From: Mucilaginibacter straminoryzae
GTDB taxonomy: Bacteria > Bacteroidota > Bacteroidia > Sphingobacteriales > Sphingobacteriaceae
Assembly: GCF_022953055.1 (NCBI RefSeq)
Contig: NZ_JALJEJ010000011.1
Span: 1 to 64,000, forward strand
Reading direction: 5' to 3'
Length of the DNA stretch: 64,000 nt
Shown: piece by piece, positions 54,049-63,909 of the stretch
How the letters are laid out: each line of letters starts with the position of its first letter
How positions within the stretch are numbered: the first letter of the stretch is position 1
Notes under the pieces: generated by a model
Seen by the model: only the letters and a program-made list of their open reading frames with translations
What the model was told of the DNA's origin: nothing
The model's database searches: none
Translations under genes and position numbers: made by a program

Positions 54049-55815
54049 CTATTTATATAAAGCTCCGTAGGTTTGGCAAGCCCGGTAGTCAGATCCTTCC
54101 GGGTCCATCCCAAAAGCCGACCATGCAGAAGGCCGGAAAATCCGCTCGGCTTCTACATTGTGCATGGAGACAGGGATACGCAGCATTGATGCCATTGATA
54201 TTAATAAATGGCCAACATGCCCATAGGCAATAGAACCATGGTTAGCGCCCCATGCGGCCATCACGGCGTAAACATCACGGAAGTTTCCTGCGCCGGTTAG
54301 CTTTGGAACAAACCAGGTTGTAGGCCAGGTTTTATCTGTACGATCATCCAATATCTGGTGAACGTTTGCAGGCAAATCTATCGTTTCGCCTTCTGCGATC
54401 TGTAATACCGGGCCAATACCTTTTACCAGATTTAAACGGCACATGGTAACAGGCATACCGCCTTTGGTCACAAATTTTGAAGAATAGCCCCCACCTCTGA
54501 AATAACCGTTGTTTGCAGGGTACCAGGTGGTTGCTTTTAAACAGTTATCAGCCTCTTGCTCGTCAATTTCCCAGAAAGGTTTCATCACCGGTTTACCGTC
54601 GCGGCTTTGCTGCCCGGATCCGTCTAAAGTCGCAGAGCCAGAGTTGATGAGATGGATGAAGCCCGAAGCAGCTGCCCCGTCCGGACGCCATTTGCTTACC
54701 CGTTCAACCGCGTCAGGGCTCCAGTAGGTGCGTACATCGGCAAAAATCTGTGCGGAGTTAGTTAGTAAATAACCGAACAACATCGAAAGGCCGTTTAATG
54801 AGTCATTTTCGGTGGCAACCATGTATGGTGCCCGTATGCCATTCCAGTCAAAGGATGAATTCAGTATCGCTTCAGAGAAGTCGCCGTTAGGCAGGAAATC
54901 TGTCCATTGCCGCTGACCCTGGAAGCCGGAAACGATGGCGTGATGCCCTTGCGCTTCCTCCTTGTAACCAAGTTCGGCTAATTTTGGGTTGCCGATCATC
55001 AGGTCGCGGATAATGATGGTCATTTTTACAACAAATTCCCAGTCTTTGTTTTTCTGCTCGCGGTCGAACTGTTTTTCAGCAGCATTGTAATCCTCGCCCT
55101 CTTTACAGTTGGCTTTTACCCAGGCCAAGGCTTTTTCAAATTCCTGCTGGTCGAATATATTTTTCTGGATACGGCGAAGTACTTCCGAAGAATCGACATA
55201 TTCATTGCGCATACCTAAATAATCTTTAAACAGGTCGGGCACAACGATAGAACCCGCGATCCCCATAGATACCGAACCGATAGCCAGGTAAGATTTACCC
55301 CTCATGATAGCAACGGCTAAACCTGCTTTGGCAAAGGTGAGCAGTTTATCCTTCACGTCATCCGGGATGGTTTCATCCCCAAGGTCTTGTACATCGTGGC
55401 CATAGATACCAAAGGCAGGCAGTCCCATTTGGTTATGAGCGGCAAGAGTAGCAGCCAGGTAAACAGCGCCAGGCCGTTCCGTACCATTGAACCCCCAAAT
55501 AGCTTTTGGCATGGTGGGGTGCATATCCATTGTTTCGCTGCCATAACACCAGCATGGGGTTACAGATAAGGATACCCCAACATTGCTGGTTTCGAACTTT
55601 TGGGCGCAGGCGGCAGCTTCTGCCACACCGCCTATACAGGTGTCGGCAATTATGCATTGCACGGGGGTGCCATCGGGGTAGCGCAGCTCTGCTGCAAACA
55701 ATGCCGCCACATTTTCTGCCATTTTCATGGTGGTATCTTCAAGCGATTCGCGTACGCCGCCGTACCGCCCGTCTATAATAGGCCGGATGCCGATTTTAGG
55801 ATAGTTAGCTATCAT
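54049..55815 (-). CDS. fucI: L-fucose isomerase
   Basis: A 588-residue protein with the length and beginning (YPKIGIRPIIDGR) of FucI (about 590 in E. coli). FucI interconverts L-fucose and L-fuculose, and D-arabinose and D-ribulose, using Mn2+. The LacI-type regulator gene is 71 bases upstream, and a 20-bp palindrome lies between them. No fuculokinase or aldolase is in the window, so L-fucose catabolism is probably completed elsewhere, or the SDR enzyme upstream takes part in an oxidative route. Confidence 0.95.
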   Translation of the reverse strand: MIANYPKIGIRPIIDGRYGGVRESLEDTTMKMAENVAALFAAELRYPDGTPVQCIIADTCIGGVAEAAACAQKFETSNVGVSLSVTPCWCYGSETMDMHPTMPKAIWGFNGTERPGAVYLAATLAAHNQMGLPAFGIYGHDVQDLGDETIPDDVKDKLLTFAKAGLAVAIMRGKSYLAIGSVSMGIAGSIVVPDLFKDYLGMRNEYVDSSEVLRRIQKNIFDQQEFEKALAWVKANCKEGEDYNAAEKQFDREQKNKDWEFVVKMTIIIRDLMIGNPKLAELGYKEEAQGHHAIVSGFQGQRQWTDFLPNGDFSEAILNSSFDWNGIRAPYMVATENDSLNGLSMLFGYLLTNSAQIFADVRTYWSPDAVERVSKWRPDGAAASGFIHLINSGSATLDGSGQQSRDGKPVMKPFWEIDEQEADNCLKATTWYPANNGYFRGGGYSSKFVTKGGMPVTMCRLNLVKGIGPVLQIAEGETIDLPANVHQILDDRTDKTWPTTWFVPKLTGAGNFRDVYAVMAAWGANHGSIAYGHVGHLLISMASMLRIPVSMHNVEAERIFRPSAWSAFGMDPEGSDYRACQTYGALYK

Positions 55816-55851
55816 GGTTTTTATTGGTTTACTTCTAAGCTAAAATATAAA

Positions 55852-55871
55852 TTGTTTAAACGTTTAAGCAA
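55852..55871. promoter_or_regulatory. LacI-type operator palindrome
   Basis: TTGTTTAAACGTTTAAGCAA is a 20-bp near-perfect palindrome with a central CG, as LacI-family operators have. It lies between the regulator gene and fucI, upstream of fucI. Confidence 0.8.
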
Positions 55872-55886
55872 TTAAATCAAAAAATT

Positions 55887-56909
55887 TTATCTACGCCTGA
55901 TACTGCTCTTTTGAACAATGAGGGTTGCAGGGATTTCTATCTTTTCTGGCTCATGCGCCGGGGTAAATTGTTTAAGCAGTAGTTGTACCGCAGCCGCCCC
56001 GATCCTGGAAATGTCCTGTTTAACGTAGGTAAGCGGCGCATAGAAAAAGTCAAAAGCCTCGCTTCCGTCAAAACTTACCAGGCCGAGTTCGTCTGGTACG
56101 TTGATCCCAAGCTGATGGATGATTTTTAAACAGGCTACGGCAAGAGAGTTATTCGAAAAGAAAAGTGCGTCCACAGCATCATCACCGGTTAGGATGTTTT
56201 TCAAATGCTTTTCCAACTCATTTTGCGCGCCATGATAATTTGCTCTTATCAGCCATTCTTCTTTAAAACCAATGCCACGTTGTTCCAACGCAGCTTTATA
56301 GCCGCGTACCCTTTCGCTTACATGAAATAGTTGGTTTTGATAGGTAACCATACCAACATTGCTATAGCCATTTTCGATCAGATGGGTTACTGCTGATTTT
56401 GCTGCCCCGAAATTATTGATGTAAACAGCGCTGGTATCAAGGGTAGGGAAATAGCGATCGATCAGAACAATGGGAATATTTCTGTTTTGCAGATTTTCAA
56501 TTTGTTCCTGCGTATGTTCTGCCGGGGCGATGATCAATCCGTCTACCTGCCGGTTGATTAAAGTTTCTGTTAGCGCCATAGATTTTTGGGCGTCTTCGTC
56601 AGAACTGCCAAAGATCACCGTATAACCGTTTTTGCTGGCTTCATCTTCAATAACGCGGGCAATATTCGCAAAGAACGGATTAGAGATGTCGGCTACAATT
56701 AGTCCTATGGTTTTCGTCCGTCCGCTTTTTAACCCTTTGGCGATCAGGTTAGGCTGGTAGTTGAGGTCTTTTGCCGCCTGCTTAATACGTTCGGCCATCT
56801 CTTTTCCCACTCGGGCCTGTTCTGCTTTATTATTAAGCACGTAGGACACCAGTGCAACCGAAACACCCAGATGTGCCGCGATATCTTTCAGAGATGTTTT
56901 TTTATTCAT
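55887..56909 (-). CDS. LacI-family transcriptional regulator
   Basis: A 340-residue regulator: N-terminal helix-turn-helix SLKDIAAHLGVSVALVSYVLN (key residues LKDIA, SVALVSYVL), a hinge helix, and a periplasmic-binding-protein-like ligand domain. It probably represses fucI, and perhaps the divergent SDR gene, via the palindrome at 55852-55871, responding to fucose or a product of it. The ligand is inferred from context only. Confidence 0.93.
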   Translation of the reverse strand: MNKKTSLKDIAAHLGVSVALVSYVLNNKAEQARVGKEMAERIKQAAKDLNYQPNLIAKGLKSGRTKTIGLIVADISNPFFANIARVIEDEASKNGYTVIFGSSDEDAQKSMALTETLINRQVDGLIIAPAEHTQEQIENLQNRNIPIVLIDRYFPTLDTSAVYINNFGAAKSAVTHLIENGYSNVGMVTYQNQLFHVSERVRGYKAALEQRGIGFKEEWLIRANYHGAQNELEKHLKNILTGDDAVDALFFSNNSLAVACLKIIHQLGINVPDELGLVSFDGSEAFDFFYAPLTYVKQDISRIGAAAVQLLLKQFTPAHEPEKIEIPATLIVQKSSIRRR

Positions 56910-57016
56910 CCGTCTAATTTATAGCAATTAAATATTTTTTTCCTGTTAGAAGTGTGGTTTCTAAAACTATTAATGATCTTAGTACCCGTACATTTTACAT
57001 TTAATAAGAAAAAATC

Positions 57017-57781
57017 ATGTTAGATCTGACCGGAAAAATAGCTTTCATTACCGGAGGAGGTAGCGGTATAGGTAAAGCGACCTCAGTTGTATTTGCCAGG
57101 CAAGGCGCTATCGTTCACATCATAGAAATTAATGCGGACAATGCTTCGCAGACAGCCAGGGAAATTGAGCAGGCTGGTGGTAAAGCATTCATCCATCAGT
57201 GCGATGTCAGCAATCAGCAGCAGGTTAAAGAGGTAGTGGCAGAGATTGGCGACATTGATATATTGGTGAACAGTGCAGGCGTGGCCCATGTTGGTAAAGC
57301 GGACAATACGAGCGAAGCAGATTTTGATCGCCTGTACCAGATCAATGTAAAAGGGGTGTATAATTGCCTGCATGAGATCATTCCGGTGATGGTGAAGAAC
57401 AATAACGGCGTTATCCTGAACCTTTCATCCATTGCAGCAGTAGTAGGCCTCACAGACCGTTTTGCTTACTCCATGACCAAAGGTGCGGTACAAGCCATGA
57501 CGTATTCTGTTGCCCGTGATTATATCAAAAACAATATCCGTTGTAATTGCATTTGCCCGGCACGTGTCCATACGCCTTTTGTAGATAATTTTATTGCGAA
57601 GAATTATCCCGGGCAGGAGCAGGAAATCTTTGATAAACTTTCAGCTTCGCAGCCAATCGGCCGTATGGGAAGTACAGAAGAAATTGCCAACCTGATCTTG
57701 TACCTATGTTCTGATGAAGCTTCATTCATCACCGGGTCTGACTATGGTATTGACGGCGGCTTCATCAAGCTGAATACCTGA
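57017..57781 (+). CDS. short-chain dehydrogenase/reductase
   Basis: A 254-residue SDR enzyme: TGGGSGIG (12-19) binds NAD(P), and Ser138, Tyr151 and Lys155 (YSMTK) form the catalytic triad. The family oxidises or reduces hydroxyl groups. It is divergent from the LacI gene, next to fucI, so a fucose or 2-keto-3-deoxy-fuconate dehydrogenase role is plausible. Specificity is inferred. Confidence 0.9.
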   Translation: MLDLTGKIAFITGGGSGIGKATSVVFARQGAIVHIIEINADNASQTAREIEQAGGKAFIHQCDVSNQQQVKEVVAEIGDIDILVNSAGVAHVGKADNTSEADFDRLYQINVKGVYNCLHEIIPVMVKNNNGVILNLSSIAAVVGLTDRFAYSMTKGAVQAMTYSVARDYIKNNIRCNCICPARVHTPFVDNFIAKNYPGQEQEIFDKLSASQPIGRMGSTEEIANLILYLCSDEASFITGSDYGIDGGFIKLNT

Positions 57782-57804
57782 TAATAGCTTAATCATTATA
57801 CGAT

Positions 57805-57840
57805 CAACAAAAAAGGAGCAGTAATGCTCCTTTTTTGTTG
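57805..57840. terminator. bidirectional terminator
   Basis: A perfect 16-bp hairpin: CAACAAAAAAGGAGCA (57805-57820), loop GTAA, TGCTCCTTTTTTGTTG (57825-57840). It lies between convergent genes. Confidence 0.9.
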
Positions 57841-57866
57841 TCCTTTTACATAGAACTATATAATAT

Positions 57867-59552
57867 TTATTTAATAAGGGTGATAGAAGCCGCACGTTCT
57901 ATCTTCTTGTGCGCATAGGTATCCGTTCCCTGGAAAACCCAGTAATACACTCCGGCAGGTGCTGCTTTGCCTTTGTAGGTACCATCCCAGTAGTCCTGCT
58001 GGCTTTGGGTACTGTAAACAATTTGCCCATTCCGGTCATAAATGGTTAATGAATTAAAGGTCACATAACCCTCCAATTCAAACTTAAAGTAATCATTAAT
58101 ACCGTCGTTATTTGGTGTAAAGGTATTAGGGCAAAGGACTTTAAAAGGATCGGGTGGGGTTATGGTTATCGTCACCGGTACCACCGTTGTACAGCCCGCC
58201 TCGTTCACTCCCTTAATATAATACGTTCCGCTCTCGTTTACTTTTGATGATGAGGATATCGTAGCTTCCGGATTGGTATAGTAGCTGTAATTAACGTTAA
58301 GCTCAGGTGTGAACGTTTGTTCCAGGTCAACAGCATCTGGATATTGTACCGGCGATGGTGTGGTTACTTTTATAACAGGATCGCCAATTACTACTTTTAC
58401 TGGTAAAATATTCATACAGCCTTCAGCATTCACCCCCTGGATGTAATAGGTGCCTTCCTGCTTCACGGCATTTGGCGTATATAGAAAGTCCAGTGTGACG
58501 GGGTCTGTAAAATAGCTGTATTTAATATCCGGATCGCTGCCCGCCGTCACGTTGCTACGTGTTAGGTCAACGCCGGTACCGGGGCAACCACGCACCACAC
58601 TTGCTACTTTCATCACAAAAGGAGCATCTATTTTATTGACAACCGTATTAAAAACATCCGGGCAGCCAAGGCCTTCGTAGGGAACAATGGTAACAGAATA
58701 TTTAGTTTGGTCCGGCGGGCAAGGCGTTAGCGTCAACGCTTCACTGTTGCCAACGATATTATTCTGCGCATCGCGCCAGACATAATTATCAAAGCCAGGA
58801 GGGGCATGCAGTGTCATACTGGTTTGTCCGGCGCAGTAGGAATTACCGGTTACGGTACTTCCGCAGTTTTCATCAAGATCTATGTAGGCATAGCCAAAGT
58901 GGGACCCATTGTTTTTTGTACAATCGTTGGTGGTGAATTCCAGCCTGATGCGCTTACCGGCGTAGCCATTTAAGTTGATCGTAGAAGAAGACCATCCTTT
59001 GTAGTAAACAGTGCCTGCATTACTAGATACTTTAGAGGCTTTAAACCCAGGCAGATTACTGGAAGAGATAAAGTCAAACGCCGGGCAGTCCAGCGTCTTA
59101 TTGTCTGTAAGATCAAAAACATTCACTCTAAACCGTGGCTGTTCAAACGGTAGGTGTGCACTACTGGGGTTTTGAAGTACCAGGGCATAGTTGAAAATTA
59201 AACTGAAGGTATTACCGGCAGGCACTACAAACTCGTAAGTTAGCCGTTCTGCTCCTTGCTGCGCCTGGTCATTTCCAAGTTTAACCGAGTATTTACCACC
59301 GTTTGGGCACAATGTCGGGAAGTCGCCCCAAGGATCCATGGTAGGGTAGGTAGTCGCGCTTTGAATGGTATGGCGATTGTTCATCGGGCCGGTGAGCGAC
59401 AGATCTAAGCTTCCGTCTGTGCGTACCTTTCCGGCGTAAGCTTCCCAACCAGTAAAAGTGCCGCTTTCAAAACCAATGTTAGTAAGGCACTGCGAAAAAC
59501 AGGTGAATGTGGAAATAAGCAATATTGCTATAAGGTTGATTAGGAGCTTCAT
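57867..59552 (-). CDS. CHU_C/gliding-type C-terminal domain surface protein
   Basis: A 561-residue secreted protein: signal peptide (to about 20), a carbohydrate-binding-like N-terminal region, Ig-like repeats (two related stretches, each ending SGTYYIKGVNEAGC-type) and a C-terminal domain with CPNTFTPNNDGIND and FNSLTIYDRNGQIVYS, the CHU_C (T9SS type B sorting) signature. It is expected to be exported by the type IX system and held at the surface. Function unknown; adhesion is plausible. Confidence 0.9.
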   Translation of the reverse strand: MKLLINLIAILLISTFTCFSQCLTNIGFESGTFTGWEAYAGKVRTDGSLDLSLTGPMNNRHTIQSATTYPTMDPWGDFPTLCPNGGKYSVKLGNDQAQQGAERLTYEFVVPAGNTFSLIFNYALVLQNPSSAHLPFEQPRFRVNVFDLTDNKTLDCPAFDFISSSNLPGFKASKVSSNAGTVYYKGWSSSTINLNGYAGKRIRLEFTTNDCTKNNGSHFGYAYIDLDENCGSTVTGNSYCAGQTSMTLHAPPGFDNYVWRDAQNNIVGNSEALTLTPCPPDQTKYSVTIVPYEGLGCPDVFNTVVNKIDAPFVMKVASVVRGCPGTGVDLTRSNVTAGSDPDIKYSYFTDPVTLDFLYTPNAVKQEGTYYIQGVNAEGCMNILPVKVVIGDPVIKVTTPSPVQYPDAVDLEQTFTPELNVNYSYYTNPEATISSSSKVNESGTYYIKGVNEAGCTTVVPVTITITPPDPFKVLCPNTFTPNNDGINDYFKFELEGYVTFNSLTIYDRNGQIVYSTQSQQDYWDGTYKGKAAPAGVYYWVFQGTDTYAHKKIERAASITLIK

Positions 59553-59651
59553 AAAGTTACTAAAGCTAATAAATATTAAGTTAAGGGTAAAAACATTCAG
59601 AGATATAAATAAACTTTATGCAGCAGCCTCGGGCTGAAAGAGATGTTGGTG

Positions 59652-59659
59652 TATATTTG
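59652..59659 (+). promoter_or_regulatory. -7 promoter element (TATATTTG)
   Basis: TATATTTG matches TAnnTTTG, 18 bases before the chosen ATG of the sulfurtransferase gene. The -33 region is weak. It argues against the earlier start at 59618. Confidence 0.5.
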
Positions 59660-59677
59660 GATATAGAACACACACAT

Positions 59678-60517
59678 ATGAAACCTATTATAACACCAGA
59701 AGCGCTCGCCACAATGGATTGGAAAGATTTGGTAATTGTTGATGCCAGAAGTGGGCCGGATGCTTATCAAAGATATCTTCACGCCCATTTGCAGGGAGCA
59801 GTATTTGCTGATCTGGATAATGACCTGGCCGCAAAGCCGGTTGATGCGGCAGTTGGAGGAAGGCATCCCTTACCCAGCCCGGCAGACTTTGCAAAGGTAT
59901 TAACGCGGTTGGGTATAACGCCCCAAAGCCATGTGGTAATTTATGATGATAAAGCGGGTGCTAACCCGGCAGCACGCATGTGGTGGATGCTTAAAGCCAT
60001 TGGCCATGAGCAGGTACAGGTTTTGAGCGGTGGGCTACAGGCTGCAATGGATCAGCACTTACCGGTTACCAGTCATTTAAGCGCCCCTGTAGCTACAGCA
60101 GAATATCCCGTACCAGCTGGTTTTAATGGGACAGCGGATATAGAGGAAGTAAAAGCCGCCGTGAAAGATGGAAACCGGAAAGTGATAGATGTGCGCGAGT
60201 CTGCACGGTACCTGGGGTACACAGAACCGCTTGACCTGATCGCAGGCCATATCCCTGGTGCGGTTAACATGCCTTACTCAAACAATATGACACCTGATAA
60301 CCGCTACCTAGGCGAAGACGAACTAAAGAAGAACTACCAGGAACTGCTGGGCAATGTAGCCGCAGAACAGGTGATTGTTCATTGTGGTTCTGGCGTTACG
60401 GCATGCCATACCCTGCTGGCGTTGGAAGAAGCCGGGTTAACGGGTGCAAAGCTCTATGTGGGCTCATGGAGCGAATGGTCTCGCCGTGACCTGCCGATAG
60501 CCAAAGAGGAAGTTTAA
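59678..60517 (+). CDS. sulfurtransferase, two rhodanese domains
   Basis: A 279-residue thiosulfate/mercaptopyruvate sulfurtransferase. The N-terminal rhodanese domain (to about 130) lacks the Cys; the C-terminal domain has the active-site loop VIVHCGSGVTACH with the nucleophilic Cys. It moves sulfane sulfur to thiol acceptors or cyanide in the cytoplasm. The ATG at 59678 is supported by a -7 box. Its stop overlaps the convergent small lipoprotein gene. Confidence 0.9.
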   Translation: MKPIITPEALATMDWKDLVIVDARSGPDAYQRYLHAHLQGAVFADLDNDLAAKPVDAAVGGRHPLPSPADFAKVLTRLGITPQSHVVIYDDKAGANPAARMWWMLKAIGHEQVQVLSGGLQAAMDQHLPVTSHLSAPVATAEYPVPAGFNGTADIEEVKAAVKDGNRKVIDVRESARYLGYTEPLDLIAGHIPGAVNMPYSNNMTPDNRYLGEDELKKNYQELLGNVAAEQVIVHCGSGVTACHTLLALEEAGLTGAKLYVGSWSEWSRRDLPIAKEEV

Positions 60518-60717
60518 TTGGAATCGTCGGGTTTCTTATTATTCTGCTTGGGTTTCTTACCGTCTTTCGCTTTTTCTTCTTTCTCTGCGTTTTTGTCCGC
60601 ATCATGAGGGAAATTTCTACCGGTAGACGTCACCCTGGAATCGCGCTGGGTAGAGCAGGCCTGTAGCGAACAAAAGGCGTAAATAACTATCGCAACGGAA
60701 ACTAAATACTTTTTCAT
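60514..60717 (-). CDS. small lipoprotein, 67 aa
   Basis: A lipoprotein with signal segment ending SLQAC and a charged, Lys- and Asp-rich tail (KNAEKEEKAKDGKK). The family is unknown. It lies between the convergent sulfurtransferase gene and another small lipoprotein gene. The ATG at 60717 is chosen over an upstream start at 60744. Confidence 0.6.
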   Translation of the reverse strand: MKKYLVSVAIVIYAFCSLQACSTQRDSRVTSTGRNFPHDADKNAEKEEKAKDGKKPKQNNKKPDDSN

Positions 60718-60775
60718 AAGGCTGATTATGTTATAAAAATACATTTTTCAGCCGATAATACCTTCTAAAAATAAA

Positions 60776-60802
60776 ACGGCCGCCCATTTTGCAGGCGGCC
60801 GT
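60776..60802 (-). terminator. terminator of the 59-residue lipoprotein
   Basis: ACGGCCGCC (60776-60784) pairs with GGCGGCCGT (60794-60802), 9 bp; on the minus strand TTTTATTTTT follows. Confidence 0.8.
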
Positions 60803-60808
60803 CTCTTG

Positions 60809-60988
60809 TTAGTATCTGCCGTTGTTGTAGTAACCATCGCGATCATAGTGATGATCATGGTAACGGTCATTATCATACCGGCGATCATATCTGTAATGAT
60901 GTCTGTACGTATCGTTCTCTACCATACAACTACTTAGAGAACCTACTATGGCTGCAATTACTGCTATGCCTAATATCCTGCGCTTCAT
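60809..60988 (-). CDS. 59-residue lipoprotein rich in His, Tyr, Asp and Arg
   Basis: A small gene: MKRRILGIAVIAAIVGS, then SLSSC lipobox with Cys21, then a low-complexity tail (VENDTYRHHYRYDRR ... DGYYNNGRY) with repeated Tyr, Asp, His and Arg. It has its own terminator. The family is not recognised; the tail could bind metal or polyanions. Confidence 0.75.
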   Translation of the reverse strand: MKRRILGIAVIAAIVGSLSSCMVENDTYRHHYRYDRRYDNDRYHDHHYDRDGYYNNGRY

Positions 60989-61197
60989 AATCTCTGCTTT
61001 TATTTATTAGTAGGAGTGTTTTGTCACGAAAAGGATTAATAGTAACACTAATTTTACTGCAATAAATTACGTCGGTTTTTTAAAACCAGCTTTACTGAAA
61101 CTCTAATAAACAGTATACTTGCCCTAAGCTGTTAAAAAGTGTTAACGTCAACAATCAAAGCCATTTTGCAGCGTTATAGTGACTTAAATTTAAACTT

Positions 61198-63909
61198 TTG
61201 AAAAAATATCTTTACCCGCTTCTGTTCCTGTTTTGCTTTTCATCTGCTTTTGCACAGCGCGATAGCTTGCCCGTGACAACGGTTGTACAGAAAGCTGCCG
61301 TATCTAATTCGGAACACCCTATAGAAAAGGTATACCTGCATTTCGATAAGCCATATTACGCAGTTGGCGATACCGTGTGGTTTAAAGCTTACCTGACAAT
61401 GGATGTGCATCTGCCTTCGGCGATCAGTAAAGTTGTAAACGTAGACGTGATCGGTCCGCGCGATAGTTTGATAGAATCTTTCAGGATACCGGTTACCAAC
61501 AGTACGGGATCGGGCAGGTTTGTTTTAAACGGAACCACCTACCGCCAGGGAAATTACCGCATCCGCGCTTATACCAACTGGATGCTAAACTTCAAAACCT
61601 CTTACTTCTTTGATAAAACCATTGCCATTGGCAACGCGCTGAATAAGGAACTAAGTACGCAGGTAAGTTATTATGGCAACCCCGATGGAAAAGGTGCAAA
61701 GCCGGGAGCAAAGATTTTTTATAAGGACAAGGCAGGTAATATCCTGGCGGGTAAAAAAGTAGAGTGGCGTATCGAAACGAATGGCGATGTGATTACGCGC
61801 GGACGTGGTACTACGGATGCCAAAGGTTACCTGGATGTACCCGTAGAAGATAACAAAGTGAAGAACTTTGCGGGCAGTACCATCATTACCAGCGTAGAGG
61901 TGGCAGAGAAGAAAACTGCCTCTGCCAGTTTTTCGCTTAAGAACGCCTTTGGCGCCCCCGACCTGCAGTTTTTCCCCGAAGGCGGCTTACTGCTTTCTAA
62001 TATTCCTATGCAGGTAGCCTTTAAGGCTATCCGTAGCAGTGGTTTGGGGATAGATGTAAAAGGGACTATCGTGGATGGTACGGGCAAGGTAGTTGCCGAT
62101 TTTTCGTCGCAGCACCTGGGTATGGGTAAGGTAACCTTCACCCCCGAGGCTAATACCACCTATAAAGCCAATGCAGAATTTGCTGATGGCAGTAAAGCAA
62201 CCGTATTATTGCCCCGTGTAGTATCAAACGGCGTGGTGCTGAGCGTCAATAATGCCCAGCCGGATAACCTGGTGATTCAGATCGCCTCTACGCCGGCCTT
62301 CTATGAAAAGTACAAGAACCGTGTTTTTTATCTCATAGCACGCTCCGGCGGTACCATCGCCTACGCGGCGCAAACGGCTTTAACCAGCCAGACGTATTCG
62401 GCGGTGATTCCCAAGTCTAAATTTAAATCTGGCGTGATATCGCTTTCGTTATTGACTTCTTCGAGCGACCCGGTAAGCGAGCGTTTGGTTTATATCAACC
62501 GGGATGATAACCTGAACCTGACGCTCAGCAGCGATAAGCCTGCTTACGCCGCGCGGCAGCATGTGGCCATGAAACTTACCGCTAAACAAGGCGCTGTTCC
62601 GTCGGAAGGTAGCTTTTCCGTGGCGGTAATTGATGAGACAAAGGTGCCGTTTAAAGAAGATGCCGAAACCACTATTTTAACCAATCTGCTGCTTACAAGT
62701 GATATTACCGGTTACGTAGAACAGCCGAATTATTATTTCAATAAACCTGACGCAAAGAAAAATGCGGATCTGGATGTATTGATGATGACGCAGGGTTTCC
62801 GGCAGTTTGATTTGTATGATGTAGTATGGGATAAAGTACCGCGCGCAACTATCGCCCCTGAGCAAGGGATAGACCTTGGCGGTACCCTTCGTAAACTGAA
62901 CGGTATGCCTGTATTTAGAGGGGCTGTAAGATTGATCATTCCTGATAAAAACTATTCTGCGGAAACAACCACCGATGCCGACGGTAACTTTGTGTTTAAA
63001 AACGTGCAGTTTACAGATTCATCAAAGGTTACGGTAAGCGCCCGCAATAACCCGGATTCGCGGAATATGAAGATTACTATGAATGGTGATATCTTCCCAT
63101 CGATAGCCAAATCTGAAAACGTAGCCGATGAAATACCTAATATCGATAGCGTGCTGAATACCTATATCCTTAACAGCGAAAAACAATATAAATTTAACCA
63201 GATACTGAAAGAGGTAGTGATCAAAAGTGCCCCGGTGATCAAGAAGGTATCCCATAATGACTATTCGGCGCTTACCGGGCTTCCGGCAATGGCCGACCGG
63301 CAGTTGAGCGGCGAGATGCTGAAGGGCTGTAATAACTTCTTCCTCTGTATCCAGAATTCGTTGCCGGGCGTGACGTTTGATAACGGAAACTTTTATATCT
63401 CGCGAAATTACACCCAGGGCGACCGAACACCAATGCAGATTTATGTGAAGGGGATGCAGGGAGATGTGAATTACCTGATGAGTGTTAACCCCGCAGAAGT
63501 TGAATCTGTCGAGGTGTTCTTTAATGATGGGGTAAGCGGGATCAACCGGATGACCAGCACCGCAGGGGTAATTTCAGTAAATATGAAAGAAGCACCGAAA
63601 GGAACGCCAATGAAGCTGAGCGATCTGAAGCAGTTATTCCCGGATCAAAATATCGTCACCTTTACTCCAAAAGGTTATATCAAATACAAACAGTTTTACT
63701 CGCCTAAATATACGGTGGTAAAAAGCATTGCCGTGAGCGACCTGCGCACCACCATCTTCTGGAGCCCGAACATCATCACTGATAAAACAGGTACGGCTGT
63801 GTTTGATTTTTATAATTCAGATGGACGAGGTACTTACAAGGCCATTGTAGAAGGTATAGATAAAGACGGGAATATCGGCCGAGGCATTTATCGTTTTACT
63901 GTTAAATAA
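61198..63909 (+). CDS. MG2-like / TonB-plug-like large exported protein
   Basis: A 903-residue protein: signal peptide (to about 19, SSAFAQ), then an MG2 (macroglobulin-like) domain with VYLHFDKPYYAVGDTVWFKAYL, further Ig/macroglobulin-like domains, a carboxypeptidase-like regulatory domain (about 555-610) and a plug-like region near the C-terminus (LSGEMLKGCNNF...VESVEVFFNDGVSGI). This large Bacteroidota family is probably an outer-membrane-associated surface protein. The start is a TTG, which has no close ATG alternative. No SusD partner is adjacent. Function unknown. Confidence 0.8.
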   Translation: MKKYLYPLLFLFCFSSAFAQRDSLPVTTVVQKAAVSNSEHPIEKVYLHFDKPYYAVGDTVWFKAYLTMDVHLPSAISKVVNVDVIGPRDSLIESFRIPVTNSTGSGRFVLNGTTYRQGNYRIRAYTNWMLNFKTSYFFDKTIAIGNALNKELSTQVSYYGNPDGKGAKPGAKIFYKDKAGNILAGKKVEWRIETNGDVITRGRGTTDAKGYLDVPVEDNKVKNFAGSTIITSVEVAEKKTASASFSLKNAFGAPDLQFFPEGGLLLSNIPMQVAFKAIRSSGLGIDVKGTIVDGTGKVVADFSSQHLGMGKVTFTPEANTTYKANAEFADGSKATVLLPRVVSNGVVLSVNNAQPDNLVIQIASTPAFYEKYKNRVFYLIARSGGTIAYAAQTALTSQTYSAVIPKSKFKSGVISLSLLTSSSDPVSERLVYINRDDNLNLTLSSDKPAYAARQHVAMKLTAKQGAVPSEGSFSVAVIDETKVPFKEDAETTILTNLLLTSDITGYVEQPNYYFNKPDAKKNADLDVLMMTQGFRQFDLYDVVWDKVPRATIAPEQGIDLGGTLRKLNGMPVFRGAVRLIIPDKNYSAETTTDADGNFVFKNVQFTDSSKVTVSARNNPDSRNMKITMNGDIFPSIAKSENVADEIPNIDSVLNTYILNSEKQYKFNQILKEVVIKSAPVIKKVSHNDYSALTGLPAMADRQLSGEMLKGCNNFFLCIQNSLPGVTFDNGNFYISRNYTQGDRTPMQIYVKGMQGDVNYLMSVNPAEVESVEVFFNDGVSGINRMTSTAGVISVNMKEAPKGTPMKLSDLKQLFPDQNIVTFTPKGYIKYKQFYSPKYTVVKSIAVSDLRTTIFWSPNIITDKTGTAVFDFYNSDGRGTYKAIVEGIDKDGNIGRGIYRFTVK

